A stretch of DNA of 64,000 nt, taken from positions 62,001 to 126,000 of the forward strand of contig NZ_JACHTF010000001.1 of NCBI RefSeq assembly GCF_014145325.1, given 5' to 3'. The notes beneath the pieces are model-generated. The model was given only the letters and a program-made list of their open reading frames with translations. It searched no databases and had not been told where the DNA came from. Below, in pieces: positions 7,506 to 15,413 of the stretch (the first letter of the stretch is position 1; each line of letters opens with the position of its first letter). Both the position numbers and the translations under genes were made by a program. This DNA is from Marilutibacter spongiae. Its GTDB lineage: Bacteria; Pseudomonadota; Gammaproteobacteria; Xanthomonadales; Xanthomonadaceae.

Positions 7506-7898
7506 ATGGCCTCCCCAATGATCCCAAGCTTCGCACAAATCCGTTACCTGCTAGTGGCTTCAGTTCTCGCTTCCGGCCTTTCCGGCTGCGCGAGCCTGCC
7601 GCCCCCGACCGCCGAACTGGCGGACGCCCAGCAGTCGATTTCCCTGGCATCCGACGCCGACGCCGACCAGTATGCCGCGCAGGACATCGCCACGGCACGC
7701 GAAGCGCTCAGCCGGGCGCAGGTGGCCATGGCGGAAGGCCGCGAGGACGATGCCCGCAAGTTCGCGCTGGCTGCCGACGCCGATGCCGACCTTGCCCTGG
7801 CCCGCAGCCAGGAAGCGAAGATGAACGCGCAGGTCGCCCAGCGACGCGCCGAGATCACGCAGCTGCAGCAGCGCCTGCAAGGGGAGGGTGGCCGATGA
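7506..7898 (+). CDS. DUF4398-type small lipoprotein
   Basis: This protein of about 130 residues begins with a signal sequence ending in a lipobox (SGLSGC), so it is probably an outer- or inner-membrane lipoprotein. The mature part is an alanine-rich helix of DUF4398 type with ELADAQQSISLA, DIATAREALSRAQ and a C-terminal heptad-like stretch QRRAEITQLQQRLQ. Its function is not known. The ATG at 7518 is an equally good start. The stop overlaps the start of the following OmpA-family gene (ATGA), so the two are translated together and may form one envelope complex linking membrane and peptidoglycan. Confidence 0.78.
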   Translation: MASPMIPSFAQIRYLLVASVLASGLSGCASLPPPTAELADAQQSISLASDADADQYAAQDIATAREALSRAQVAMAEGREDDARKFALAADADADLALARSQEAKMNAQVAQRRAEITQLQQRLQGEGGR

Positions 7899-8830
7899 AG
7901 CGTCTTGCCGCCTGCCTGGTCCTCGCCCTGTGCGCCGCGCCCGCGGCCCAGGCCCAGAGCACCGACCCTTCCGCGTCCCTGGCGCAGCGCCTGGGGGCGC
8001 TCGACAGCGATCCCGCCGTGGCCAGCTACGGCGCCTACGAGCGCCTGCAGGCCCGGCAGGCGCTCGAAGCGCTCGACAAGGCGTCCAGCCGCAACCGCGA
8101 GGCCGCGCGCTACGTGGCCGAGCGCCGGGTGTCGATCGCCGAGATCGCGGCCCGCAACCAGGTCCTGCAGCAGGAACTCGGTCGCCTGGAGACCCAGCGC
8201 AGCGAACTGCTGATCGAAGCCAGTCGCCGCGATGCCGCCCAGGCCCGCGCCGAGGCCGAGCGCCTGCGCCTGCAGGCCCAGTTGCAGGCCGAGGAAGCGG
8301 CGCGCCTGCGCGAGCAGACCGAGGCCGGCGAAGCCGCGATGCAGGATGTCGAGAACGCCCTGGTGGGCGTGGCCGGCGTCGAGAACGCGCGCCTGAAGGC
8401 CGCCCGCGAGCGCGAAGCGGCCCTCGCGCGGCAGGAAGCCGAACTCATGGCCGGGGGCACCCTGCCGCCGTCGAAGCAGGAGCGCCGCGGCGAGGTCTTC
8501 ACGCTGGGGGGCGAGGCCTTCGCCTCGGGCCGCGCCAGCCTGACACCGGCGGCCGAGGTGAGTACGCGTGCGCTGGCCACCTATCTGCAGGCCGGTGGCG
8601 GCAGGACCCGGATCACGGTCGAAGGCCACACCGACAACCAGGGCGATCCTGCCGCCAACCAGGCCCTGTCGCAGCGCCGCGCGCAGGCCGTGGCCGACGC
8701 CCTCGTGGCCGCCGGCGTCAGCGCTTCCCGCCTGCAGGTGGAAGGTCTTGGGCAGAGCCGGCCGCTGGGCGACAACGGCAGTGCCGAAGGCCGCGCGCGC
8801 AACCGGCGCGTCGAGGTCATCGTAAAATAA
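7895..8830 (+). CDS. OmpA-family protein with periplasmic coiled coil
   Basis: The 311-residue protein has an N-terminal signal peptide cleaved after AAQAQ, a long charged helical region (about residues 30-190, rich in A, E, R and Q) and a C-terminal OmpA-like peptidoglycan-binding domain. The OmpA domain shows EGHTDNQGD, QRRAQAVADAL and ARNRRVEVIV, the residues that hold diaminopimelate. There is no beta-barrel, so the protein is probably periplasmic and peptidoglycan-bound. It overlaps the upstream lipoprotein by 4 bp. The pair resembles envelope-stabilising lipoprotein/OmpA modules, but the exact job is unknown. Confidence 0.87.
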   Translation: MKRLAACLVLALCAAPAAQAQSTDPSASLAQRLGALDSDPAVASYGAYERLQARQALEALDKASSRNREAARYVAERRVSIAEIAARNQVLQQELGRLETQRSELLIEASRRDAAQARAEAERLRLQAQLQAEEAARLREQTEAGEAAMQDVENALVGVAGVENARLKAAREREAALARQEAELMAGGTLPPSKQERRGEVFTLGGEAFASGRASLTPAAEVSTRALATYLQAGGGRTRITVEGHTDNQGDPAANQALSQRRAQAVADALVAAGVSASRLQVEGLGQSRPLGDNGSAEGRARNRRVEVIVK

Positions 8831-8862
8831 GTTTTGAAAACAACAACTTGTTGGGCATTCAA

Positions 8863-8889
8863 GGGCCCGGGCCGGTACGCCCCGGGCCC
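8863..8889 (+). terminator. Hairpin after the OmpA-family gene
   Basis: GGGCCCGGG (8863-8871) and CCCGGGCCC (8881-8889) form a 9-bp GC stem with a 9-base loop, 32 bp after the stop codon. A T-tract is lacking, so it may stabilise the 3' end rather than terminate by itself. Confidence 0.45.
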
Positions 8890-9135
8890 GTTCCCGGCCG
8901 CGGCTGAACCGCTCGTCGCCCGGAACAGCGGGCGTCTTGCCCCACCCGGGGGGGAGGAGTAGGGTCGGATATCCAAGCGATTGGTTTCCGCTTGGCGATG
9001 AGCCCGAGCCGATGACGCATTCGATCCCGCTGCCTGCTTCCGCCGCCCCCGACCGGGACGCGCCGGGGCTGCGCAAGGGCGGGAAGAGGGTGCTGCTGCA
9101 TCCCCGGGCCGCCGTACAACCCGACCTGTCCGCGA

Positions 9136-9162
9136 CGCCTCGGCCCATGGCCGGGGCGTTTT
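9136..9162 (+). terminator. Intrinsic terminator in a gene-free stretch
   Basis: The stem CGCCTCGGCC/GGCCGGGGCG (one T-G pair) with a 3-base loop is followed by TTTT and, after CG, TTT. It is a good intrinsic terminator but has no annotated gene just before it. It lies 73 bp before the YdcH-like gene, so it must end either read-through from 8830 or a short unannotated RNA. Confidence 0.7.
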
Positions 9163-9234
9163 CGTTTGCGGGCACTTCCTGCCAGCCCGGCCGTCCGGCC
9201 GGACTTTCCCACCCCCGCCGTCAGGAGGTTTTCC

Positions 9235-9456
9235 ATGTTCGAAGAACAGCCCCAGCCCGTCATCGAGGCGCTGATGAAGTCCAACCCCGAGTTCAAGCAG
9301 CTGTACCAGCGCCACAAGCTGCTCGACAAGAAGGTCAATGCGGCCGAACTCGGGGTCCTGCCCATCGATGACGTCACCCTGGGGCGGATGAAGCGCGAAA
9401 AGCTGGCCGCCAAGGACCGCCTGCTCCGGCTCTACGATCCCGACACCTCGCACTGA
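9235..9456 (+). CDS. YdcH-like DUF465 protein
   Basis: This 73-residue protein is of the DUF465/YdcH family: a two-helix hairpin, with NPEFKQLYQRHKLLDKKVN and a C-terminal RMKREKLAAKDRLLRLY. The family is widespread, small and highly charged; its role is unsettled. A strong AGGAGG at 9222-9227 sets the ATG at 9235. It is preceded by a terminator and followed by a GC hairpin, so it is probably a single-gene transcript. Confidence 0.88.
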   Translation: MFEEQPQPVIEALMKSNPEFKQLYQRHKLLDKKVNAAELGVLPIDDVTLGRMKREKLAAKDRLLRLYDPDTSH

Positions 9457-9520
9457 ACGTCCACAGCTTCGCAAGGCGGCAGGCCTTCCTCGTCGGTACC
9501 TGCCGCCAGCGAACCCGGAG

Positions 9521-9551
9521 CCGCCGCGGCTGCCCCGTGCAGCCGCGGCGG
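9521..9551 (+). terminator. Hairpin after the YdcH-like gene
   Basis: CCGCCGCGGCTG (9521-9532) pairs perfectly with CAGCCGCGGCGG (9540-9551) over a 7-base loop. It lies between the YdcH-like gene and cbs. No T run follows, so termination is only probable. Confidence 0.5.
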
Positions 9552-9650
9552 TTGGCCGGTTCCCACCGCGGCGCGACCCGCGCCGCCTTCCGCTGACGCG
9601 ATCCGCATGCCATGGGCGCATGCGGGGCGCCGACCCGGCGGCACGCCCGG

Positions 9651-9656
9651 TAGAAT
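9651..9656 (+). promoter_or_regulatory. Candidate -10 box of cbs
   Basis: TAGAAT lies 50 bp before the cbs start within an otherwise very GC-rich spacer. No convincing -35 element was seen. Confidence 0.35.
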
Positions 9657-9705
9657 CCCCTCGAACGCCGCACGTCCGCGGCCCGTTGGAGACCGAGCGA
9701 TCCCC

Positions 9706-11082
9706 ATGGCCATACATGCCTCCGTACTCGAACTGATCGGCGCCACGCCCATCGTCAAGGCGCAACACCTCGACACCGGCGCATGCGAGCTCTACCTCAA
9801 GCTGGAGTCGCAGAACCCCGGGGGGTCGATCAAGGACCGCATCGGCCTGAAGATGATCGAGGCGGCGGAGGCCCGCGGCGACATCAAGCCCGGCGATACC
9901 CTGGTCGAGGGCACCGCCGGCAACACCGGCCTGGGCCTGGCCCTGGTCGCCCAGCAGAAGGGCTACAAGCTGCTGCTGGTGGTACCCGACAAGATGAGCC
10001 GCGAGAAGATCTTCAACCTCAAGGCCATGGGCGCGCAGGTCCTGCTCACCCGCTCGGACGTGGCCAAGGGCCATCCCGACTACTACCAGGACATGGCCGA
10101 GCGCATCGCCCGCGAGACACCCGGGGCCTACTTCGTCAACCAGTTCGGCAATCCCGACAATCCGGCCGCGCACGAGCAGGGCACCGGCCCGGAGATCCTC
10201 GCCCAGATGGCGGAGGTGGGTGGACTGGATGCCATCGTGTTCGGTTGCGGCAGCTCCGGCACCATGAGCGGCCTGTCGAAGTGCTTCGCCGAGCACTCCC
10301 CCGGCACCGAGCTCATCCTCGCCGACCCGGTGGGATCGATCCTCGAGGAATACGTCAACCGCGGCACCCTGAGCGAAAAGTCCGCCAGCTGGATGGTCGA
10401 GGGCATCGGCGAGGACTTCCTGCCCAGCATCTCGGACTTCAGCCGCGTCACCCGGGCCTACGCCATCGGCGACAAGGAGAGCTTCCTCACCGCGCGCGAG
10501 CTGCTGGAGAAGGAGGGCGTGCTGGGCGGCTCCTCCACGGGCACGCTGCTGGCCGCCGCGCTGCGCTACTGCCGCGAACAGACCGTGCCCAAGCGGGTGC
10601 TGGTGTTCGTCTGCGACACCGGCAACAAGTACCTGTCGAAGATGTACAACGACTACTGGATGCTGGACAACGGCTTCCTCGAGCGCGAACCCACCGGCGA
10701 CCTGCGCGACCTGATCCTGAGGCCCTACGCCGCGCGCGATACCGTGGTCGTGGCGCCCACCGACCTGCTGGTGACCGCCTACCAGCGCATGAAGCTCTAC
10801 GACGTCTCGCAGCTGCCGGTGATGGAAGGGGACGCGATCGTGGGCATCGTCGACGAGAGCGACGTGCTCCTCCATGTCTATGGCGACGAGAGCCGCTTCC
10901 GCGACCCCGTCTCCACCGCGATGGTCAGCAAGCTGGACAAGGTGCCGGTCGGGGCGCCGATCGAAACCCTGCTGCCGATCTTCGATCGCGGCCACGTCGC
11001 GATCGTGATGGATGGCGACCATTTCGTCGGCCTGATCACCCGGATCGACCTGCTCAACTACCTCCGTCGCAGGGTGGAGTGA
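9706..11082 (+). CDS. cbs: Cystathionine beta-synthase
   Basis: The 458-residue enzyme has a PLP fold type II catalytic domain (about 1-320) and a C-terminal pair of CBS domains (about 330-458). The PLP lysine is K43 in NPGGSIKDR; GTAGNTG and GCGSSGTMSG bind cofactor phosphate and substrate. The length and the CBS pair distinguish it from cysteine synthase. It condenses serine with homocysteine to form cystathionine, the first step of reverse transsulfuration. The heme-binding N-terminus of animal CBS is absent, as is usual in bacteria. The cystathionine gamma-lyase/synthase gene follows in the same direction, so the two steps are linked. Confidence 0.93.
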   Translation: MAIHASVLELIGATPIVKAQHLDTGACELYLKLESQNPGGSIKDRIGLKMIEAAEARGDIKPGDTLVEGTAGNTGLGLALVAQQKGYKLLLVVPDKMSREKIFNLKAMGAQVLLTRSDVAKGHPDYYQDMAERIARETPGAYFVNQFGNPDNPAAHEQGTGPEILAQMAEVGGLDAIVFGCGSSGTMSGLSKCFAEHSPGTELILADPVGSILEEYVNRGTLSEKSASWMVEGIGEDFLPSISDFSRVTRAYAIGDKESFLTARELLEKEGVLGGSSTGTLLAAALRYCREQTVPKRVLVFVCDTGNKYLSKMYNDYWMLDNGFLEREPTGDLRDLILRPYAARDTVVVAPTDLLVTAYQRMKLYDVSQLPVMEGDAIVGIVDESDVLLHVYGDESRFRDPVSTAMVSKLDKVPVGAPIETLLPIFDRGHVAIVMDGDHFVGLITRIDLLNYLRRRVE

Positions 11083-11219
11083 GATGGTCGCGATGACCCG
11101 TGTGAGGGCTACGGGCGATTGACCGGGACTGAACGGGGGCGGGGAGCCGGGGAGTGGCGATGCTAGACTTCCCGGTCGCCGCGCGCCCCGCCGGCGGACA
11201 CGACGTGGAAGCACTGGCA

Positions 11220-12416
11220 ATGACAGAACGACAACCGGATGGCGATGGCCGCAAGCCCGGTCTGGGCACCCTCGCGATCCATGCAGGACAGGTGCCCGAT
11301 CCCAGCACGGGTGCCGTGATGACCCCCATCTACGCGACCTCGACATACGTGCAGGCCAGCCCCGGCGAACACCAGGGCTTCGAGTACTCGCGCACCCACA
11401 ACCCCACCCGGTTCGCCTACGAGCGCTGCGTCGCCGCGCTCGAGGGCGGGCAGCGCAGTTTCGCCTTCGGGTCCGGCATGGCGGCGACCTCCACGGTCCT
11501 GGAACTGCTCGATGCCGGCAGCCACGTCATCGCCATGGACGACGTCTACGGCGGCACCTACCGGCTGTTCGAGCGGGTCCGCAAGCGCACCGCCGGCCTG
11601 GAGGTCAGCTGGGTCGACCTGGGCGACGAGGCTGCGTTCGAGGCGGCGATCGGGCCGGCCACCCGGATGGTCTGGATCGAGACCCCGACCAATCCGATGC
11701 TCAAGCTGGTCGACATCGAACGCATCGCCGCCATCGCGCATCGCCACGGCCTGATCGTGGTGGTCGACAACACCTTCTGCTCGCCGATCCTGCAGCGCCC
11801 GCTCGAAAAGGGCGCCGACATCGTCATGCACTCGGCCACCAAGTACCTCAACGGCCACTCGGACATGGTCGGCGGCATCGTGGTGGTCGGCGACGACGCC
11901 GGGCTGGCGGAGCAGATGGCCTTCCTGCAGAACTCGGTGGGCGCCGTCCAGGGCCCGTTCGACAGCTTCCTTGCGCTGCGCGGCCTGAAGACCCTGCACC
12001 TGCGCATGAAGGCGCACTGCGAGAACGCAGCGGCGCTTGCCACCTGGCTGGATTCGCATCCCGCGGTCGAGAAGGTCATCTATCCGGGCCTGGCCTCGCA
12101 CCCGCAGCACGACCTCGCCCGCCGCCAGATGGACGGTTTCGGCGGCATGATCAGCATCGTGCTGAAGGGCGGCGTCGAGGCCGCGCGCCGTTTCTGCGAG
12201 CGCACCGAGCTGTTCGCACTGGCCGAGTCGCTGGGCGGCGTCGAGAGCCTGGTCAACCATCCCGCGATCATGACCCATGCCTCGGTGCCGGCCGATCGCC
12301 GCGAACGCCTGGGGCTGAGCGACGCGCTCGTGCGCCTGAGCGTGGGCGTCGAGGCGGTGAAGGACTTGCAAGCGGATCTTGCTGAAGCACTGGGCGTGGG
12401 AGAGGGGGGTGACTGA
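11220..12416 (+). CDS. metB: Cystathionine gamma-synthase/gamma-lyase family enzyme
   Basis: The 398-residue protein is of the Cys/Met-metabolism PLP family. The PLP lysine is K208 in HSATKYLNGHSD; YSRTHNPTR, ETPTNP and SLGGVESL are family signatures. MetB-type synthase and gamma-lyase cannot be told apart by eye; the adjacent cbs favours gamma-lyase in reverse transsulfuration (cystathionine to cysteine). In Xanthomonas the homologous gene is called metB and marks one edge of the lps locus, as here. The ATG at 11220 is preferred; an in-frame GTG at 11154 would add 22 non-conserved residues. Confidence 0.9.
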   Translation: MTERQPDGDGRKPGLGTLAIHAGQVPDPSTGAVMTPIYATSTYVQASPGEHQGFEYSRTHNPTRFAYERCVAALEGGQRSFAFGSGMAATSTVLELLDAGSHVIAMDDVYGGTYRLFERVRKRTAGLEVSWVDLGDEAAFEAAIGPATRMVWIETPTNPMLKLVDIERIAAIAHRHGLIVVVDNTFCSPILQRPLEKGADIVMHSATKYLNGHSDMVGGIVVVGDDAGLAEQMAFLQNSVGAVQGPFDSFLALRGLKTLHLRMKAHCENAAALATWLDSHPAVEKVIYPGLASHPQHDLARRQMDGFGGMISIVLKGGVEAARRFCERTELFALAESLGGVESLVNHPAIMTHASVPADRRERLGLSDALVRLSVGVEAVKDLQADLAEALGVGEGGD

Positions 12417-12438
12417 ATCTCCAGTTGGGAAGGATATC

Positions 12439-13251
12439 ATGCCCTTTCACAAGCCTTCCGGCGGCGCGTCGCTGTTAAGTGACGCGACGGGCAGTCTGCG
12501 GCGTCCCGAGTTCTGGACGTTTGCAACTTGGTTGGACCTCATCACCAAATACCGACGATCCCGTCTGGGCATTTTGTGGATGTTCTTGCCCCCGACAGCG
12601 ACCGTTTTCCTGCTTGGATACTTCTATGCCGGTCTCTCAAACAAGGACCCATTCGCGTTCATGCCATACATGGGTATGGGTTATATTTTGTGGCGGTTCA
12701 TAACCCAAGTTATTGGTGAGTCGTCAAGTACGATGATCGGGCACAGAGCATTCATAATGGATGGCCGGACTCGTTTCACCGATTACGTTCTGAGATGCGT
12801 TTCCAAGGCCGGGCTTTACTTTTCGGCGGCGCTGGTGGTCGTATTGATAGCTTTCGCTCTTTCACCCGGCTTTAGCATTGTTAATATATTAACCCTGGTA
12901 GTTACCCTGCCAATATTTCTGTTGAATCTTTTTAGCGTGGGTGTGCTGTTGTCGCTGATCGGCGCACGCTATCCGGATACTCACGAGTTCACGACAACAA
13001 TTTTTATATTCGGGTTCTTGCTCACGCCCATCCTCTGGTATCCGGAGCACATAGCTCACGGCACGCCACGCGCATTGCTTATGGATGTTAACCCAGCATT
13101 TCATCTCATTGAACTGGTGCGCGGGCCCCTGCTGGGTCGAACAGTTAGGATGGTGACTGTCGTTTATGTGTCGGTAACCTCGGTTGTACTCCCGATGTTG
13201 GCAGCATGGGCATATCGTCGTTACGCACGCTTTGTGCCGATCTGGATATAG
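12439..13251 (+). CDS. wzm: Polysaccharide ABC exporter permease (Wzm-like)
   Basis: The 270-residue integral membrane protein has about six hydrophobic segments and the ABC2-type features of O-antigen or capsule exporters. These include an N-terminal amphipathic stretch with LITKYRRSRLGILWMFLPP, and PILWYPEHI and NPAFHLIELVRGP near residues 195-235. With the ATPase encoded next door it would move a lipid-linked glycan across the inner membrane. The gene is clearly A/T-richer than metB, which ends 22 bp upstream, a sign of recent acquisition. The start follows GGGAAGGA. The downstream ATPase begins 7 bp after the stop. Confidence 0.9.
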   Translation: MPFHKPSGGASLLSDATGSLRRPEFWTFATWLDLITKYRRSRLGILWMFLPPTATVFLLGYFYAGLSNKDPFAFMPYMGMGYILWRFITQVIGESSSTMIGHRAFIMDGRTRFTDYVLRCVSKAGLYFSAALVVVLIAFALSPGFSIVNILTLVVTLPIFLLNLFSVGVLLSLIGARYPDTHEFTTTIFIFGFLLTPILWYPEHIAHGTPRALLMDVNPAFHLIELVRGPLLGRTVRMVTVVYVSVTSVVLPMLAAWAYRRYARFVPIWI

Positions 13252-13258
13252 TTGAGAT

Positions 13259-14020
13259 ATGGCGCACCTGAAAGTCGAAAACTTGGGTCTTGATGTGCCT
13301 TTGTACGTGCATGCAGAGCGCACCACCAATTCATGGCTGGCGGCGCTTGGGGGGGCGGCGTTGTCATCTCCCAAGCGTGAGTTTGTAACGCTTCTCGACG
13401 GCGTTTCCTTCGAAGCAAACGAGGGTGATCGAATCGCCATCATCGGAAGGAACGGGGCAGGAAAATCCACCCTGCTACAGTTGTTGACCGGAGCCTATCA
13501 GCCCACCAGGGGCTCCATCGACGTGGACGGTACGCGCCATGCGTTGATGAATATGTCCCTTGGGTTCAATCCCGAGGCAACAGTGGCTGAGAATATTCTT
13601 CTTCGAGGCGCGGCGATGGGCTCTCCTCTGGCATATGCTCGGGAGATGGTGCGTCCTGTGCTGGAGTTCGCGGAACTGGGAGAAAAATCCAATCATCGAC
13701 TCCGAACTCTGTCTTCGGGGCAACGGATGCGATTGGGCTTTGCCATCTCGACTTCAGTGCAGCACGACATCATGCTGCTCGACGAATGGATCGGTACCGG
13801 TGACGCCGAGTTCATCGAGAAGGCCACCACGCGGATGATGGATCGCGTGGGAGGTAGCAAGATAGTGATTATGGCTACCCATAGCCTCAGCCTGATACGC
13901 AGGACCTGTAACCGCGCCATTTTGATTGATCGAGGGCAGCTCAAAGGGCGAGGCTCGGTTGATCGAGTTGTTCGGAAGTACAAGGACATGATGGCGAGAC
14001 ATGCACGACATGGAACGTGA
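13259..14020 (+). CDS. wzt: Polysaccharide ABC exporter ATPase (Wzt/KpsT-like, short form)
   Basis: The 253-residue ATPase has Walker A GRNGAGKST (63-71), signature LSSGQRMRLG near residue 160, Walker B IMLLDEW and a switch histidine in MATHS. The exporter-type N-terminus (about 45 residues before the fold) is typical of Wzt/TagH/KpsT. The protein ends soon after the ATPase fold, so it lacks the C-terminal carbohydrate-binding domain that longer Wzt proteins use to recognise capped O-antigen chains. It partners the upstream permease. Codon and base use are A/T-rich, like those of the permease gene. Confidence 0.9.
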   Translation: MAHLKVENLGLDVPLYVHAERTTNSWLAALGGAALSSPKREFVTLLDGVSFEANEGDRIAIIGRNGAGKSTLLQLLTGAYQPTRGSIDVDGTRHALMNMSLGFNPEATVAENILLRGAAMGSPLAYAREMVRPVLEFAELGEKSNHRLRTLSSGQRMRLGFAISTSVQHDIMLLDEWIGTGDAEFIEKATTRMMDRVGGSKIVIMATHSLSLIRRTCNRAILIDRGQLKGRGSVDRVVRKYKDMMARHARHGT

Positions 14021-14087
14021 CGCTCCAACCGCTCGATGTGGAGGCTCGCCTGCGCCATGAACGCTTGGCCAAGGAGAAAGTAAGGTC

Positions 14088-15413
14088 ATGCGGGTTCTCT
14101 TGATCGCACACGAGTATCCACTGAGCCCCTCTCCCCAGTCTCTTCGCTGGATGTATCTGAGCCGGGAGCTGGCGGCTCAAGGGGCTGAAGTGCATGTCCT
14201 CACACCGGAGGGAATGCCCGGCTCAGGGCCGCGGCTGGCGGTGCCGCAGGGAATCTCGGTCCATCGAACGTTTCCCGGTGTTGTGACCGGCGGTGTGAGG
14301 CTTGTGTCCAGGTTGAGTGCGCTTCGAAAGGCGAAGCGCGGCCCTGGGCGAGGGGTGACCGCTAGCGAAGGGGAGGCCTCTGGGCTAGCGAGTATCGCAG
14401 AGGCATCTTCCGTATTGAACTGGAAGGGCCGACTGATCGAAACCATCAGTCGCGTGGCTGCGCGTTGGTGGTTTCCGGATGCTCGCGGCGAATGGCGTTT
14501 TTTTGCGAGGCAGCGTCTGCTATCCCTCTTGCATGCGATCGACCCCCATGTCGTGATCAGTTCGCACGAGCCGGCAACCACGCTGCAGCTGGGCATGATG
14601 GCGAAGACCCTGGGATTTCCTTGGCTCGTCGATCTTGGCGATCCGGTCCTCGCCGAATACACACCTCGGCGATGGCGTCGTCGTTCCCTGCGCCTGGAAA
14701 GAATGACTTGCGAACGCGCGGACGCGATAACGGTGACTACCGATGGGACACGTCGCCTCCTTGTGGAAAGGCACGATGTCGATGCCGCGCGTGTGCAGGT
14801 TATGACACAGGGTTTCGACCCTGCGATAGGCGTGGACCCCTGCGTCGCAGTGTTTCAGCCTGAATTTCTCGAGCTGTTGTTCACCGGAAGCTTCTATGCA
14901 TTCCGACGACCGGAGTCACTTGTGGACGCGGTCATCGCGGCGCCTGGTGTACGTCTGAATATCGCGACTTCTCGAGTGCCGGCGTCGCTCGAGATACGAA
15001 TCGCGCAACACCCGGATCGAATCAGGTTGCTGGGATACCTGCCTCACGAGACTGTACGTGCACTCCAGCGAAACGCGGACGTTCTGGTCAACATCGCCAA
15101 CGACAATCCAGAGCAGGTTCCCGGAAAAGTATTCGAGTATCTTGGCGCCGGGAGGCCGATATTGCACCTTGAGGCGGCAGCGAAGGACGAAGCAGGATTG
15201 CTCATCGAAGCCAAGCGGAGGGGTCTCCGATGCGCGATGGACTCGAGCGAAATACAGGTTGCGTTGGCCCAGCTTGCTCGCCTCAAGCACGAAGGGGCTT
15301 TCGACGCGGCGTTCGACCTTTCCGAAGAGAGCGTCCAGGAGTTCAGTTGGACCCATATCGGCAGGATTTTGGGGCGGCGGCTTGCCCTGCTTGTGGGAGG
15401 GAAGTGCATTTGA
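14088..15413 (+). CDS. Glycosyltransferase, GT-B fold (family 4-like)
   Basis: The 441-residue protein has a GT-B fold. The N-terminal domain opens with LLIAHEYPLSPSPQSLRWMY and has an ELAAQGAEVHVLTPEG beta-alpha unit. The C-terminal domain carries VPGKVFEYLGAGRPILHL near residue 345, the nucleotide-sugar binding signature of GT4-like enzymes. It would add one sugar to the growing glycan at the cytoplasmic face; donor and acceptor are unknown. It lies 67 bp after wzt. Its last codons overlap the start of the next glycosyltransferase. Confidence 0.85.
   Translation: MRVLLIAHEYPLSPSPQSLRWMYLSRELAAQGAEVHVLTPEGMPGSGPRLAVPQGISVHRTFPGVVTGGVRLVSRLSALRKAKRGPGRGVTASEGEASGLASIAEASSVLNWKGRLIETISRVAARWWFPDARGEWRFFARQRLLSLLHAIDPHVVISSHEPATTLQLGMMAKTLGFPWLVDLGDPVLAEYTPRRWRRRSLRLERMTCERADAITVTTDGTRRLLVERHDVDAARVQVMTQGFDPAIGVDPCVAVFQPEFLELLFTGSFYAFRRPESLVDAVIAAPGVRLNIATSRVPASLEIRIAQHPDRIRLLGYLPHETVRALQRNADVLVNIANDNPEQVPGKVFEYLGAGRPILHLEAAAKDEAGLLIEAKRRGLRCAMDSSEIQVALAQLARLKHEGAFDAAFDLSEESVQEFSWTHIGRILGRRLALLVGGKCI

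Noticed and set aside
5999-7894. A long plus-strand frame upstream of the OmpA-family gene
   Set aside because: It runs antisense to pilU, whose motifs and terminator are unambiguous. The OmpA-family gene starts at 7895, with a signal peptide and an ATGA overlap.
8581-11346. A 921-codon minus-strand frame
   Set aside because: It is the antisense shadow of cbs and the YdcH-like gene and has no recognisable domain.
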